From contig JANBPK010000987.1 of NCBI GenBank assembly GCA_027579435.1, forward strand, positions 1-38,920: 38,920 nucleotides of DNA. Reading direction: 5' to 3'. This document shows positions 20,701 through 33,700 of this stretch, piece by piece. The position numbers and the translations under genes are program-made. The notes under the pieces were generated by a model. That model had not been told where the DNA came from and made no database searches. It was given only the letters and a program-made list of their open reading frames with translations. Positions within the stretch are counted from its first letter, which is position 1, and every line of letters starts with the position of its first letter. Origin of the DNA: Candolleomyces eurysporus (taxonomy: Eukaryota; Basidiomycota; Agaricomycetes; Agaricales; Psathyrellaceae).

Positions 20701-23700
20701 CAGTCACTTGTCAGTTCATGTCAGTTGAATGATAACTTTGATAGAACAGACGTACCAAACTGTTAGTTTATTAATAAATGGAGCAGCTGACCGATTTATC
20801 CCAACACCCGTCCCGTACCTTGAGGTTTACCTGCTTATTTCAGTCGGTGCCAGACCCGTCAACCATTCAAAGGGTACGGTTAATGATGCGACATTCACGA
20901 CGATAGGGCACTTTAGTCAATTGATAGATGCCTGCAAAGGGAATTGGCGATTTTAAATCGGCGATTTCGTCATTTCCTCTATCGGTTCCGAATGGATTGG
21001 GACGCCGCCAGCGATTCATCCCGCGAGGTTCCCCACGGCATCTACATGCAAGATTACAAGGAGGTAAAAATGAATGAACGTACGCGGTACCTTCAGGTTC
21101 AGATAAGCTGTCATTAAAACCTGGAAAAGGTTTTGATATATTGTGGGGCGGCGTCATGATCTATGAACTAGTATGAGTGTTAGCTGTCGTCCGTTCCAGA
21201 ATTGAGATCCCAAATCCTTGGGAATCACAATCACTGGGATTTGTTGGATTACGCACCGTATTCTCGTACTTACCTTAAGAGTATCAAATGGGGAGCATTT
21301 CGAGCCCCAAGTGCGGTAAGTATACCTGGGAGTGACAAGCACTGCAGCAGCATCCATTAAATGTCCATCAATCATCAGCGCAAGATCAAGCGAAAATGCA
21401 CAGGTGGTAGCGTAGGTCCGCACGGGTGCAAGGCAGAGAAATACCCGGAACAGTCGTAAGTGCGTTGACTGATCGTTTCAAACTCATGGGCAAATGACAT
21501 ACCTCGTGGATTGAATGTATGCATGTTCAATGACCTGGGATCGCTTCGAAACCACCGACGTTCACCAGAAAGGAATCCAGGATGTAGTTGAATGGCATCG
21601 CCTTATCGAGTGCGTACGAATATTGCGTCCGCCAACCCAGCGTTCTTTTTCTGGTCCACTGCGATTAATTCGGCCTTCCTGAGTAGACAGTGTGTGCGCA
21701 ACAGCGATTGGCGAGATGCTGACAAGACTGAGCAAGCGAGTACTGAGCGTACAACCCAACGTTGAAAACAGTCAAAGACGTCACAAAATCTGTGGAGGTG
21801 CTGGATATGTACCATACCAGATCTCGACTGCCACCCGTGGGGCTGGTGAACCTGGCGGATGCATATGCAAGTGGTCAGATGCACCTTGGCGTTTACCAAG
21901 GCCCCGATAACGTCGAAGGTTCACGGATTGCTCCCCTGGATTCCACTCGGGTTCCACCCATCCGCCAACCCAAGTCTAAAAACAAAACAAAAAACACAGA
22001 GTCCGCAACGCTTTGACTTCTCCAGCGCAACGCCTGCAAAAAAGGGAAATTTGGATCTTCTCAGCCGATTTGGTGAATGTGTATTCCCTTCCCCAGCGTG
22101 CGGCACTACTTATTCCCCAGAGTTTTTCTCATGTGTCTCTAAGGCATGCGTCAACAACTAAAACTAGAATGCAGACATATAATGCATGCGACTTACCTCA
22201 CGAAACATCGAAGTCGCATGTAAAATAAGCCTGGGCATGTTGGGGAAATTAGGCGTCGCCGGTGGTTCCCAAAACAGTCGAGAAGGGTAACGCAACCATT
22301 CATTTGCTCGCTTACGACGTGCNGGGGGGTTCCTTGAGTAGGTAGGCAGGTCGACAACCAATTAGGTCAGACCGTGAGTGTCCAGCTGCTGCGCTCGACA
22401 CACGGTTATACAGGTGCATATGCCTGTGCAGCAACCCCACTATAGCCGTGCATTCTCGCGTTTCAGATAAAAATCTGGGCGAGGGGAATGAATGAATATA
22501 TGGGAAAAAGCCTGGAGTAACGACGTCACATACCCATGCTTGGTCTCCAAAGTATGAGAAAAGGCAAAGCAAGCTTCGCTGGCTCAACGATTTTGCATCC
22601 CTCGGCTGACGGTTGGATATGTGTAGGGAGTTTCCCACATGCTGTCAAGACGAACTCCCAGCGGTCGCAGGCCAAAGGATTGGACAAATGAAACATGGAG
22701 CAGCGCCGCTGTTGCTTACCACATAGCGTGAAACCGGGAGAAATGTAACATCCTTCTGACAAAGGAAATCAAAGATAACACTATTTCTTCTCGCGTCCAT
22801 TCATTGGGGGAAAGTGAGCGGGTGTAGACAGGACGTGAATAGCAAACGACGTGAATGGCAACACCTTGTTTGCTTTTGGTCTCATGGGAGACGTTCCTGT
22901 GAGAGGAATCAAAGCATAAATTAAATGAAAGAACGAACGCACCGCGTCAAAGAATGAAAGCTCGTTTGGATTTCGTCTCACAGGTGGGTGAGACGAACCT
23001 GCCTATAGCGCTCTGCTCGGGTGTTGACGCCAACCTCTATGAGATCATCTGGTACATCAGCTTGGGAAGAGATTGTCCTGATCAAGCTATACGACATACC
23101 ATTCGGTATTTGACATTGTGTAGGTCTTGCTAGCGACTTCGCAACGAAGTTCCGGTCTTTCATTGGTCCCCCGCTGGACTTGGGATACAATCTGGATTCT
23201 GGAAGAAGTGTAGCGGATTAGGAAACACAGGACAGCAGCTAGTGGGTGGCCGGTAAGGTCAGGCATCTGCAGCATCCGCCACGGGCTTCTTCAAGCCATC
23301 TGCTGGGCGCACGCATGACCTATTCAATCGTGGTGAGATGCGTCATTCTAAACTTGAAGAGGGCTGAGATGTGATTGCCCCCGCGAAGCCATGTCCAGAG
23401 GTATTCTGCTGCGTCGCAATCGCACTAGCAATATATTCGGTAGTGTATCACTTCGAAATGCAAAAAATCCCGGGCGTACCTATGGAATCCAAGCAAAATC
23501 CGTGGTTTATTCGTGACACCGGATCAAGACCTGGAATAAGCTCTTGTTTATTCTGGTTGAATTCTTCCAACGAGCAACAGGCCATCGATTCATCGTTACA
23601 TGTCAAGCCGCGTATACCTCGGCCCTCATCACAGAAGCGAGGAAATCGACACCTTCTTTCAAAGAAGCCAAAAATAATCGAGAAGGGTAGTGAGTAAGTA

Positions 23701-25509
23701 AGAGCATAGATGATAAGAACTTGACATACTTACATATCGAACGAAGAGCCGCCACCGTGGACAGGCAATCCCTCCCACACTAGCTCGATACTGTTAGTAA
23801 TGACAGGTCAACTCGGGACTTCGAATAGGACGAACGAACCATACGTTGGGGTGGGACTTTCTCATCCTCTTCGCTCCGACTTCATCGAAAGAAACGTCGT
23901 TCTTGATAACACAGTTGATATCAACGAAAAAGCATGGGTAAAGAGTCGGGTCCTGAACAGGAGGGTGTGGGTTCCATCCGAGTCCCATCCCCGCGCTAAT
24001 GACGACACAACCACTTTCGTCGNTAGTGAATGTTCGGGTGGATGGACGTAAAAGGTCAGAGTAAAAGCGTTGCATAAGAAAAGTACTGCATATGAAAATG
24101 ACCGTCTCCATGAGAACTGATCCCACCTCGTTCTATCTTCTCGCTCTCTCACCATGATACACACCCGTGTCGATGCGCTCTTGGTGGAACGGCGAAATCG
24201 ACCAAAATGATCCGGACCGTGGAAGCGGAACAAAGTGAAAGAGCTCCCTAGGCCCTCCAACGTGTTGTTCGACGCTCAGTGAGAGAATGTTCGGCGCGAA
24301 GAACCGTCGAAGGCGACAGAGACGATGATGGATACATNNGNNNNCNNGCNCNAGCGGGGGTAAGCACCTGCTACTCACACACGACCGTCGTTCGATTATT
24401 CCAGGGTAGATGCCAAGGCGTGTACGCAGAGCTCTGGTCCGGGTGGCGGTTTCTCACCTATGTAGGGAACAGGGTATGGAGGATAATTCTTTCGGCCACA
24501 CAGTTCGTGTGATTTTCAGTGTTTTCTACTGTGCAGTGTGCTTGCCCACTTCAGATGGACGTTTCGGGAGGACTGCTGTGGACTTGCAACCGTCAACCCG
24601 ACGACCATCCAATGCGTGAATAAAGTTGGGTTGGTATGTGGAATGTATTGAAGCTTATTGCCAGCCTAGGATAGCAATGGAGATAAATGCACCATTCGGG
24701 AGAGCGCAAAAGGCGTTGGAACCGGAATAGACTTACTTCTTCTAATCCAGATCAATCTTCCGAGTGCACAGAGAGTGAGAGAATCCTCATGATCGTGAAA
24801 CACAGCTTGATACGTCTGCATCTGTGTATATGCGAGAGAATACCGATATGGTGACGATGGTAGTCCATTCATTCCGAAAGTTGTGGTATTTTCGGAAACA
24901 TGAATGGGCTCTTTTGTGAGCTATCTGGTCACGCTGCGGCGTATACAATGGTTATAGAGAGGCNCCAAGAATGTATACACTGGAATAGCCTTGACGCGTT
25001 TCATTCCAGGCGTCCCAGGATAATCGGAAGGTGACAGAAGCGGTAGCCTGGTGGCGATCAAGAATCAAAAAGAATCAAGATACAACCAAGATACCACCTG
25101 GATGCAAGGATTCNGAATCCTTCACCAGGTCACTTCGGGTTAGTGTATTGTTCTACGGAGGGTCAGTTGGTTTTTGTGGCGTCGCGAGAATTGGTTACGA
25201 ACCGCGTATGAATTGCGGGAGTAGCCCACGAAATCGTAGGATATCCGGTATCATCGCGCTTGGCAGTGAGACTTGACTGAGATCAGGCCTTTGCCCAAAA
25301 TTTCAGGTAGAAAACGTGTAATTCAGCGCAATATTGGNGCAACAGATGGAAGGCTGTAAGAGAGAGGCAGAGCAAATACAACGCCTCGACCATATTGGCT
25401 TACATAAGCAGAGGAGGATTGCCAGGCTGTTTGTGCTCGTCGCTGTTGACAACGACCTCCACGCTTGCTCACCCTTCACGACGTTCTCCTACCTCAAATC
25501 GTATCCTCG
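17729..25509. other. Gene-poor region, second part
   Basis: Nearly 7.8 kb with no supported gene on either strand. Frames of 60-110 codons occur (e.g. 20401-20697 minus, 23371-23697 plus, 23862-24260 minus), but none has a recognisable domain and none extends through plausible introns. Ns are scattered, with a cluster at 24338-24352. The 11-mer TCGAGAAGGGT occurs twice here (22,278 and 23,678). No transposon ORF, rRNA or tRNA was seen. It is probably ancient decayed repeat sequence plus the MKT1 promoter at its right end. Confidence 0.4.
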
Positions 25510-28307
25510 ATGCCGATAAAACACCTCGAAAGTGAGAATCGCAGGCGCAATGAGCNCTTGGTGCTGCCAGCGAAGCCAGCAAAACTAATATCTATTGTTT
25601 CATAGCCCATCTCGCCCAGCAAAAACATATCCAGACNCAACCTCTTTCNGTACTCTCAGAATCGCGACTCGGAATCGATGCTTCGCACTACCTGCAGACT
25701 CTGTTGGACAGCCCATCCTCTCGCGAGGCTCTGCTAGCTGCCACTGGAGGCCTACCCTTGGCGCTTACCACACGCATCGAAGCCGACCTCCGTGTGCTCG
25801 AAAAACTCCAGATAAAACCAGTCTTCGTCTTCCCGGGGATACTCCCGAACAAGAGATGGAAGCCACACCCGCACGCCGAGTCGGTGCAGGCGTGTCAAGA
25901 TCGACGCGATGCCTGGGCCAAGTACGAGGCCGGTCAAGAGGACGCTGCGACCAAGCTGTTCGAAGGGAGGAGCTGTTTCGCACAGTGGGATCTGTGGAGG
26001 ATGGTTTTGCGGGNTTTTTAGGCATAGGAATGTTGAATTCATCGTCGCCCCTTACCTTGCTTGGTCTCAAGTATGTTTTCGCGTCTTCGACATTTCCTGT
26101 GAATCGCTGTTAACTCTATGGTTCTTAATAGTTAATTTACCTCCAACGTCACGGCAAAGCGTATATTCATGCCATCTACGGCCCAACCGACACGCTTCTG
26201 TACCCCGGAGTGGACAAAGTAATTACCCACCTCGATCTCACTTCCCCCAACCCATCGTTCCAATACGTGTCCAAACGCAACGTGCTGCAAGAACTCACCG
26301 TAAGCGAAGATCAATTCCTGGACATCTGTGTCCTTGTAGGCTTCGATCACTGTCCCCCCTTCCCACCCACCATTCACGAGCAAGCTTTGAAAGCAACCGT
26401 GGACATGGTCAAGTACTACAAGACCGGCCACGCTGCTGTCTCAGCTTTCGCCGAACATCCCGCGGTTAAAGCCGTTCAGTACCTGGACCAGTTCGCGCGC
26501 ACACGCTCCATGATCAAGTATTCTCTGATTCTCTCGTCGGAGGGTACTGTCATGCCTCTTCCCGTGGCGATTCCGCCGCCTCCGAGCCACGGGCATCCCA
26601 ACCACCACACCCACCACCCCACTGCAGGGGAAATCCCGCAGGACTTGCACGAAATCTTCACCAACCGTCTCCCTGATGAGATTTTCTTCTATCTTTCTCG
26701 CGGGCTTATAGGCCCACAAGCGCTTGTCTGGTTGACATCCGGACAAATTGTGGAAAACCCACCATTGGACAACGGGGAAACCACCGAGTACAAGCGGTTC
26801 GTCAAAGAAGTTATCACCGAAGGACAGACCGGTCCCCGGGCGACTACGCTTGCGTTGATTAGCAGTGTGTGCCACAACTTTTGGGCCAACAAGAAGGTGC
26901 AGGGACTGTTCTGGTTCGAACAGCCGGCACCTCATGGACCTAACAAGTTCATCGGACATCATTCGCCTCAGACCACTCAGCTTGTGGAGCGTGTGGCGGG
27001 ATGGAACGTGCCCTACGGGATCATTGAGGAAGAGCTTCGAAGGCAGAATGTAAGTCCTAGCGGTTTATGAGAAGGTGTTCGAGATTGGCTAACGCGACCC
27101 TGCTCCGCCAGTCGTCGACTATCGACTTTGCCCTGGCCCTGGGAGCGACTGCGACGGATCGGTTGGCATTGAGGACGAAGATCAAGGCCGGTCCTACGGT
27201 TCCCCTTGAGAAGAAGGATGAGGTAGTGGCGAACGTCATCTGGCGATTCCTTGAACTCAGAGGGTGAGTTGCTTATTTCTCCTTTCCCTCCTTGGAGATT
27301 CCGATCCTGATGCGATTTTGGTCTGAATAGATTCCTCCTGAACAACCATACCCATTCGGCGCTGGCGCGTGCGATGTCCAGTGCGATCCAGAACGCACGG
27401 GTCAACGACAAGTTCCAAGACCCCTTGTACCTGTTCTTGGAACTGGTCAGGGCGGGTGTAATGCATGGGCAACTCATGTCGCAACGTGCTTTCAGCGGAG
27501 GACCGAGCTTTGGCACGGGTAAGCGGTTTAAATTGGATTTTTCTCACGATAATTGAGCTAACAATGATCCCGCCCTTGCCGCTCTCCGCACCCGACCCCA
27601 CCGAACGCCCTGGCCGCCACCAGATGATGAGAAATCATCGATGCTCCTTGTGATGCGGGTGCTCAGCATCGTGCCACTCAATTTCAAGGTGCGTTTTTTG
27701 GTTAGATTTGACATGGTGGCATTCTCATGCATACAATTGTTTAGCCTCAGCCATGGTCGGCCCCCTTGTCTCGGGAGCTGCTGGTGTTCAATTCGTTTGT
27801 CCGGTCCCTGACACGGGCATTGCGCACGCTGCTGGAGGTGACGTCGCTGAATATGTTGCTGCGGAACGACGCTCGGCGAGCTAGGGACGATTTCTTGGAT
27901 ATTGCGCTTTCGCTTCCTTTCCAGACGGAAGTGAACACGGGCTTTGGGGTGTTGGCGAAGGTCTACCTTGATGCGCTCACACACATCAACAACATGCAGA
28001 GGGTGACGGACCCTAACGCTGAGGGTGTCAAGGAAGCGAAGCAGTTGGCGTTGGAGATCTGCGAAGAGACGTTCCCTGGCGTCAAGTACCCCAAGGCGGA
28101 GGTGGAGAGAGGGTTCAGGTTCTGGGACGTGGTAAGCTCTGGCTTTTGTCGGACAATTGGAGTAGGGAAGAGACGCTGATTGCTCTGTGTGTTGGTTTTC
28201 AGGCTCTCGCGGCGATGAGACAGTTGCAATCGGAGAACGCTGTGCTCCGAGAAGTCATTGAGCAATTCGAAGCTGCTGAAGCATGGCTTGCCCCCATGCG
28301 TCCGTGA
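25510..28307 (+). CDS. MKT1: MKT1-like post-transcriptional regulator (XPG/PIN-type nuclease fold)
   Basis: Eight exons: 25510-25531, 25606-26070, 26132-27049, 27112-27263, 27331-27518, 27624-27688, 27745-28131 and 28203-28307. They join in phase to 766 residues once the N at 26014 is dropped; otherwise a TAG at 26019 truncates exon 2. The start MPIKHLE is the family start. The XPG N-like region shows GIDASHYL, then GGLPLALTTRIEADLR, PNKRWKPHP and GQEDAATKLFEGRS. The XPG-I-like part shows NVEFIVAPYLAWSQ, IYGPTDTLLYPGVDKVI and ICVLVGFDHCP. The C-terminal MKT1 domain includes WSAPLSRELLVFNSFVRSL and ends FWDVALAAMRQLQSENAVLR. In yeast, Mkt1 works with Pbp1 in the cytoplasm on mRNA regulation and affects maintenance of M2 dsRNA. 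A His/Pro-rich insert (HGHPNHHTHHPT) lies in the middle. Confidence 0.93.
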
Positions 28308-28730
28308 TTGATACCCAGACATGGATGGATATTGGGTGCATGATTGAAACGAGCTACTGCCTTGTGTTGGATGTATTGTTTTCTTGTCTCATGTGTACGT
28401 ACCTCGGTACATAGGCGAACAGGGGATTGTGTTGTTCTCATCTGTATCTTTTCCCAGGAGAGTGGCAGCGGGTAGGATTTCGTGGGATCGGATTGGATTC
28501 TAATTAGACCGAAAAAGGAACCTGGGGAATCCTGGCCGATTGGATCTGGCGTGTTGCCTGGGTCGCAACTAATCTGGAAAAGGAAAGCAGCAGGTGTGAG
28601 AAAATCGACGTAGTGGATCTGCGATCTATCGATGCTCTGGTATGCTTTGTGCTTAGTACAAAATGGCCGTGTCTGCCAGAGGGCCGCTTTCTCTCGCTCC
28701 CGCTGCTGCCTCTATCTTGCTTGTCCAGCC
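28308..28730. promoter_or_regulatory. Intergenic region between MKT1 and the finger protein gene
   Basis: 423 bp holding the MKT1 3' flank and the next gene's promoter and leader. A CT-rich stretch (28,682-28,728) lies directly before the next ATG. No other feature was recognised. Confidence 0.35.
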
Positions 28731-29599
28731 ATGCTCCCCTACTCGCCCAACGCCTCCCTCTCTGACCTCTCCGCCAACGGCCTCCTCGACGACAAGTTCC
28801 CGTCCCCGCACTTCTATGTCCGCCAGCCCCACTGCGTCCAGATCATCCAGCTCGTCGAAGCAGACGCACCCCCGCCGCCCAAGGTCTCTTCCGTGATCGA
28901 CAGCCACTCGTGGGCCTCCTCGTCCTACTACTCCTCAGAATACTCGGAATCGGCGACCTCGGAAGACGACGCGGACGAGGAGGACGAGGCCTGCACCTCG
29001 TATTGCTCGTCGGACGCCTCCCCAGAAGAGCTCGAGGCATCGCCGTCGGAACACTCAAAGTCCAGCGCCGCAGAGTCGTCGGACACATACTCGTTGCGCA
29101 TAAAGCGCATCCTCGCATGGAGAGAGGATTTCTACTCGCAGGCACAATCCGCTATCAGTGGTGCGTCTTTCATTCATTCACCCGCAATCGAGTGATCAGC
29201 GGTCCTGACTTGCTTTTCCTGACCCGCCAGAACCTTCATCACCCTCGCTCAAGCGTAAGCTTGAATTGGACGGAGATGAGGATGATAACGTAAGTTGGAT
29301 TTTTAATTATCCAATAAACGTTTTGCAGGGATGCTAAGTGCCCTTCCTTGCAGGCTTCACACTCGTCGAAGCGTTCGCGTCGTTCTCAGGCTTCCAGTGT
29401 GGATTCGGAGGATAGTTTGATAATGATGGTCGATGCTGCCCCCATCGGCATCACCTCGCACCCTTCTTCTTCCCTCTGCATGCACTCCTGTCCGGCGTGT
29501 GACTCCTTCTTTGACACACCGCAGAGTCTGCGGCAGCACGGGCTTGATGCACAGGCAAACGAAGCCTGCTGCGTTGCCGTGCAATACGCCTTTGAGTGA
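28731..29599 (+). CDS. Ser/acid-rich protein with C-terminal C2HC-type zinc finger
   Basis: Three exons, 28731-29160, 29231-29289 and 29354-29599, join in phase (introns 70 and 64 nt) to 244 residues. The N-terminus is MLPYSPNASLSDLSANG. Residues ~65-125 are almost entirely Ser, Glu, Asp and Ala (SSYYSSEYSESATSEDDADE and similar). A basic stretch, SLKRKLELDGDED and then SSKRSRRSQ, resembles a nuclear-localisation signal. The protein ends with a single finger-like motif, CPACDSFFDTPQSLRQHG followed by NEACCVAVQYAFE. The C-x2-C-x12-H spacing is classical, but no second His follows at +4 to +6; a Cys at +10 may serve. The start was chosen at 28731 because the upstream open frame is leader-like. 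A nuclear DNA- or RNA-binding role is inferred only. Confidence 0.8.
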
Positions 29600-30560
29600 G
29601 CGGAACTCTGGACCGTGCCGACATCCAAAATCGCCTGTGTGGCTCCACCATCATCAGCTTGCCATCGCCTCCTCCCACTCGTCTATCCGACCGACCATGA
29701 GGCCGTTTCCGTCTAACATCATCGACATCGACAACCTTACTACACTCCCCTAATCCATCATCATCGTCACCACTACCACTCTATGTTCGTCTAATCCCGT
29801 CCCATGGATGGGCATCTTCCAGCATTTACCAAAGCATCCATCATCATCGGCATTGTCACTTTCGACATGACACGACCTGGGCTTCTCTTCATTTATCCAA
29901 CGTTCTTGACGACTTCATCGACGACGNAAAAACCGACTGGCAACCCAACCAATCCTGCATTTGTACTATAGCGACACATTTCATGCATTATCATCGTCTC
30001 CTTCTTCATCATCTATCATCCTCATCATTGTTCTTTCCCTGGCATTAGCATGTTGTCTTTCGAATCGAAAACTAGTTTTTACCTCACTGTGTCTGTGTGC
30101 ATGGTACCTTTTCCCCGTTATCGTCGATCCGGTATCCTTACATACGCACCCCCTTTACGTCGCTGGTTTCTTCTTCACCCCTCTTTCCCTCGGAGTCGTC
30201 CTCTTCCACTCCCACTACCTGCCACTCATCTTAAACCATCTCGACTTCATATACTTCTTTACTCCGACGTTACTCCTCCTTCCGTTGCTTCTTCTCAGGT
30301 AGTCGTAGCTCACCAACAACGCCACANTTTTTACGTCTTCTTGTTCTTTTCTTTCCTCGATCATTTTCTAAACTTCNTTTTTTTCGCTTTTTCTTGCTTG
30401 CCAGTTTGATGATTGTACAACCAACACACGGACTCACTCGAATCTCCCAGCGGGATGTGTGGCGCCGGATTCTCCGCAGCCTGGACTCGCGGACTTCCAA
30501 CATGCCTCGCCCCTGTTGTTTTTTTTTGACTTGCTCGTCTTCTTGATTATCTATCGTATC
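29600..30560 (+). other. Pyrimidine-rich 3' flank of the finger-protein gene
   Basis: About 1 kb downstream of the stop is C/T-rich on the sense strand with repeated TCATCA/TCATCG words (29,755-29,860 and 29,990-30,030). The 113-codon frame at 29961-30302 is hydrophobic through composition alone. Single Ns precede homopolymers at 29927, 30327 and 30377. It is probably a long 3' UTR plus spacer. Confidence 0.4.
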
Positions 30561-30759
30561 TCATCGTTATAATTATAAACTCGTTCAGCTGCCCGTTGGT
30601 CGGTCTATAGCTAGTTCTTTATTAGTGTACGTACTATGTACGACTGCCAAGTATATTATCGATTCTTGCATCGAATGCCTATTGAATACGATTATCCGAA
30701 TCACACCTCGTTGAGTTTTGTTTTGTTTTTGCAAGTGGGTTTCAGAAGAGAAGAGTCCG

Positions 30760-30788
30760 TCCCAAGGGGCTTCGAGTCCCTCTTGGGA
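30760..30788 (+). repeat. Strong hairpin
   Basis: TCCCAAGGGG (30760-30769) pairs with CCTCTTGGGA (30779-30788): ten pairs, one of them G-T, around a 9-nt loop. The loop region reads CTTCGAGTC, which resembles a tRNA T-loop, but no A box, anticodon arm or matching acceptor strand is present. It may be a structured 3'-UTR element or a transposon terminus. Confidence 0.45.
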
Positions 30789-33700
30789 GACCAAGGGAAA
30801 GGATGTCCGTGTCGAGCGGTACGGCGACCTGCCCCCCAAGGTGATGACTTGAGACTCGCTGAGTCACTCGCTCACCGAAGCTCGGCTTAACCATTGCCCA
30901 TCCTGCGACAGATACCTGGATACAGATGCAGTTGGACCGCAGTGCCGGCGGAGCACTGAAACCGTGTAATGTCTTCCCACTCCTCAGCGCTGCGTGCGTT
31001 TTAGGCTGAGAAATTGCTGTCGTTTAGTATGGCGCGGCACGCGCCAACAGAGCTGGGCGGTGCGCTTCCGTTTCCGAGTCTTTGTTTCGTCTCTCTTTTN
31101 CNTTTTTTTTTTGTTTCGTTTAATTATGACTTTTTGGGACTCGGATTTGCGTACTAGTGATATCTGTCTGTCTGGGGTGAATGGTGCCGGTGAGTTTGGG
31201 GCTGTGTGCATGCGCACCGGATATGCGTGCACATCCGAGCTCAGGTGGGCCGGCCGATGCGCTCGCTGCTCTTGGAACCCCTCNGCACGCCCGCGTCGCA
31301 ACTNCCCCCCAAAAGATCCCCCCCCCCCTCTTTNGCGAGATCCCAAGGGGCTTTTCGCTTGTTCGCTTGTATCTAAATAAGCTCGTAGCAGTCTCCGCAT
31401 ACGCATAATTGAGGCTATAATTGAATCCAACTGAATTGCGGGACAAAGCAAAAAAAGGTACTGGGAGAATAATAACCTAATTGTTTACCGTTCTTGCTGT
31501 TTGCTGTTCATATTCGGTTGATCGGCAGCATGTATGACAGACATTTCGACCCCTCGGCCATTCATTCATTTATTTTTATGTTTTTTTTTTGCGAGATTTG
31601 CTTGGAACAACGTACATACGACAACGGGCGGGTGGTGCGCGGGTCGTCAAGTGCATATAGTACGGTTTATTGACATGAGAAAGCAATTGACCTGTTCCGA
31701 ACTTGCAATCACTGATTGAGCGAACAAGGCCGAGGGTCCTCAATTAACAATCAGTGGAGTAAACTATTACGCACGCATGGAGCGACGCCCCCAAGTGAAG
31801 AGAGAGGGCGAGGGAGAAGGGATCGACAACTGACTTCGCGATCGGAGGAGTTCTCGACCCGACTGGTGGGTACGTTCGAACTTCTCGGATCGCAGGGCGT
31901 CAAAAATTCTTCAAGTTGCCTATCTATCCGACTTCGAGCGCTTTTGGCTGGTCAGTTGACACCTTGTTGGCTGTGCACGATGCACGACTATGGGTAAGAC
32001 CGTAGGTGAAATCTTCAAAAACGTCAAAGAATCGCAGGACGAAATCTTCGTGCCCTCTTTCGATCACAGGATCGACGCCGCCTACGGGAGATGCGGTCGA
32101 GGTCAAAGCCGGTTGGATCGAATTCCTGAAAACTATGTCACGGTGACATCGGCGAATACGCACACCATCGAAATCGTCTTGGAATCCCAACGCTTCCGAA
32201 AGGGAAAGGGTAGACAATCCTGGTGTGGCGCTCGTCATGCACGGCCATGCACCTTTGTGACCGTCTTTGTACGTATCACCTTACCAGTGGCTGGTGCCAC
32301 CACCTTCCAGGTGATGATTGCACTGGCATGAGGCGAGTGCCCAGCGAGTGGCTCATCATGGCTCCAAGCCGACGCTTCCAGACCAAGATTGATTCTTTCC
32401 AGACGGACGCCCGAGACTGAGATAGGCAAACGGCTAGGCTGCGCCGAGCGTTACGAAGCTATCGGACGAATAGCACACCACTAGGGTCACCTGGCAGCAG
32501 GTACTGTGCACCGCGTTAATCAGTCTGTCAGCATTTTTTCGGGGTCGGATTCGCCTGGGAGCATGGAATTTGATTCAGAAGAGGNAAAAAAACAACAGAA
32601 TCAACAGCATGACGAGTTGTTCAAGAACAATACTGCCCTTGCTTGAATATTCGTTTATCTGCATCCTGCAGGGCCGGGCGGGAGCAATGACGTGAGAGGC
32701 TTTGCTTTGTATTCTCCTTCTGCATTCGGACTTACGTGCTCTCAAAGGGTCCCGGTGAGACTGACTTAATAATTGTCGTGGTTCCCCCTCGGCTATACTG
32801 TGAGCCTCTAGTCATAAAGGGAAGCCAAGTACACATACTCAGTCTTCCTCAGAAGAGCATGTACATGCTTCTGCACTAGGACCCGTCATCGAAATGACAA
32901 ACAGCCTTACTCATTCATGCTCGTGCCCGAACAAGTTGCTCCAAGTAGCTGCTACGCACACACACGGTGCAGCAAGGGTTTAGCATGGATTCCAATCTGC
33001 ATGGCGATGACAAAATGATAGATTACTTACACTTACACGGATAGTGTCGAGATACTGTCAACAGACAGACATGGGAAGGACCCGAGATTCCCGTGTGAAT
33101 GGCACCAATGTGTGTGTTGTAAGCGCCAACTGACTGGCGGCTGGGCCAGCAATGCAACCTGCGGCAAGGGGGGGAACTTGACAGACGCACAGGTAACGGG
33201 TGCTGATAACAAGACATCTGGAGTAACAAGGAAGTCGCAAAAGGGTTAGTAACTGCAAGTCTGGGTAAGTTCGCTTGCTCCATAGTTATATATTTACATT
33301 CAACGTACCTTGAGAATTACTTGTTGCCTTGTTGTGGGCTGTTCAATTATTCCACTCACGCTTCCACGGCGAGGCGTGCTCGTTGCCCTCGCACTAGCCT
33401 GATATCAGATGCTGTTGTTAGAAATAAACTCCACGTTCATGAGAAAAGCGTCTGCAAATATACAATGGCTAGGACTACCCCTTGCCTCGCCCCTGCCTAT
33501 GATAAGTCGGCACAACGGAAAAGGCTCCTTGACCACCCACTGAGCTCGTTGAACCGCCCCGACATCCGGTAGGATATATCAGATGCGAATGATACCGCAC
33601 CTCATNAAAAAGTCCTAAAGTGCGATTATCTCCCGCACCGTGCACCATGTAGGGACAGCTAGGGACGCCGTGCTAACCGCACACTGCGGGNAAAAGACAC

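Noticed and set aside
29961..30302. 113-codon hydrophobic plus-strand frame resembling a membrane protein
   Set aside because: Same cause: pyrimidine-rich 3' flank; no conserved motif.
30760..30790. tRNA gene suggested by TTCGAGTCC and a following ACCA
   Set aside because: No A box, no anticodon arm, no matching acceptor strand upstream; only the hairpin is real.
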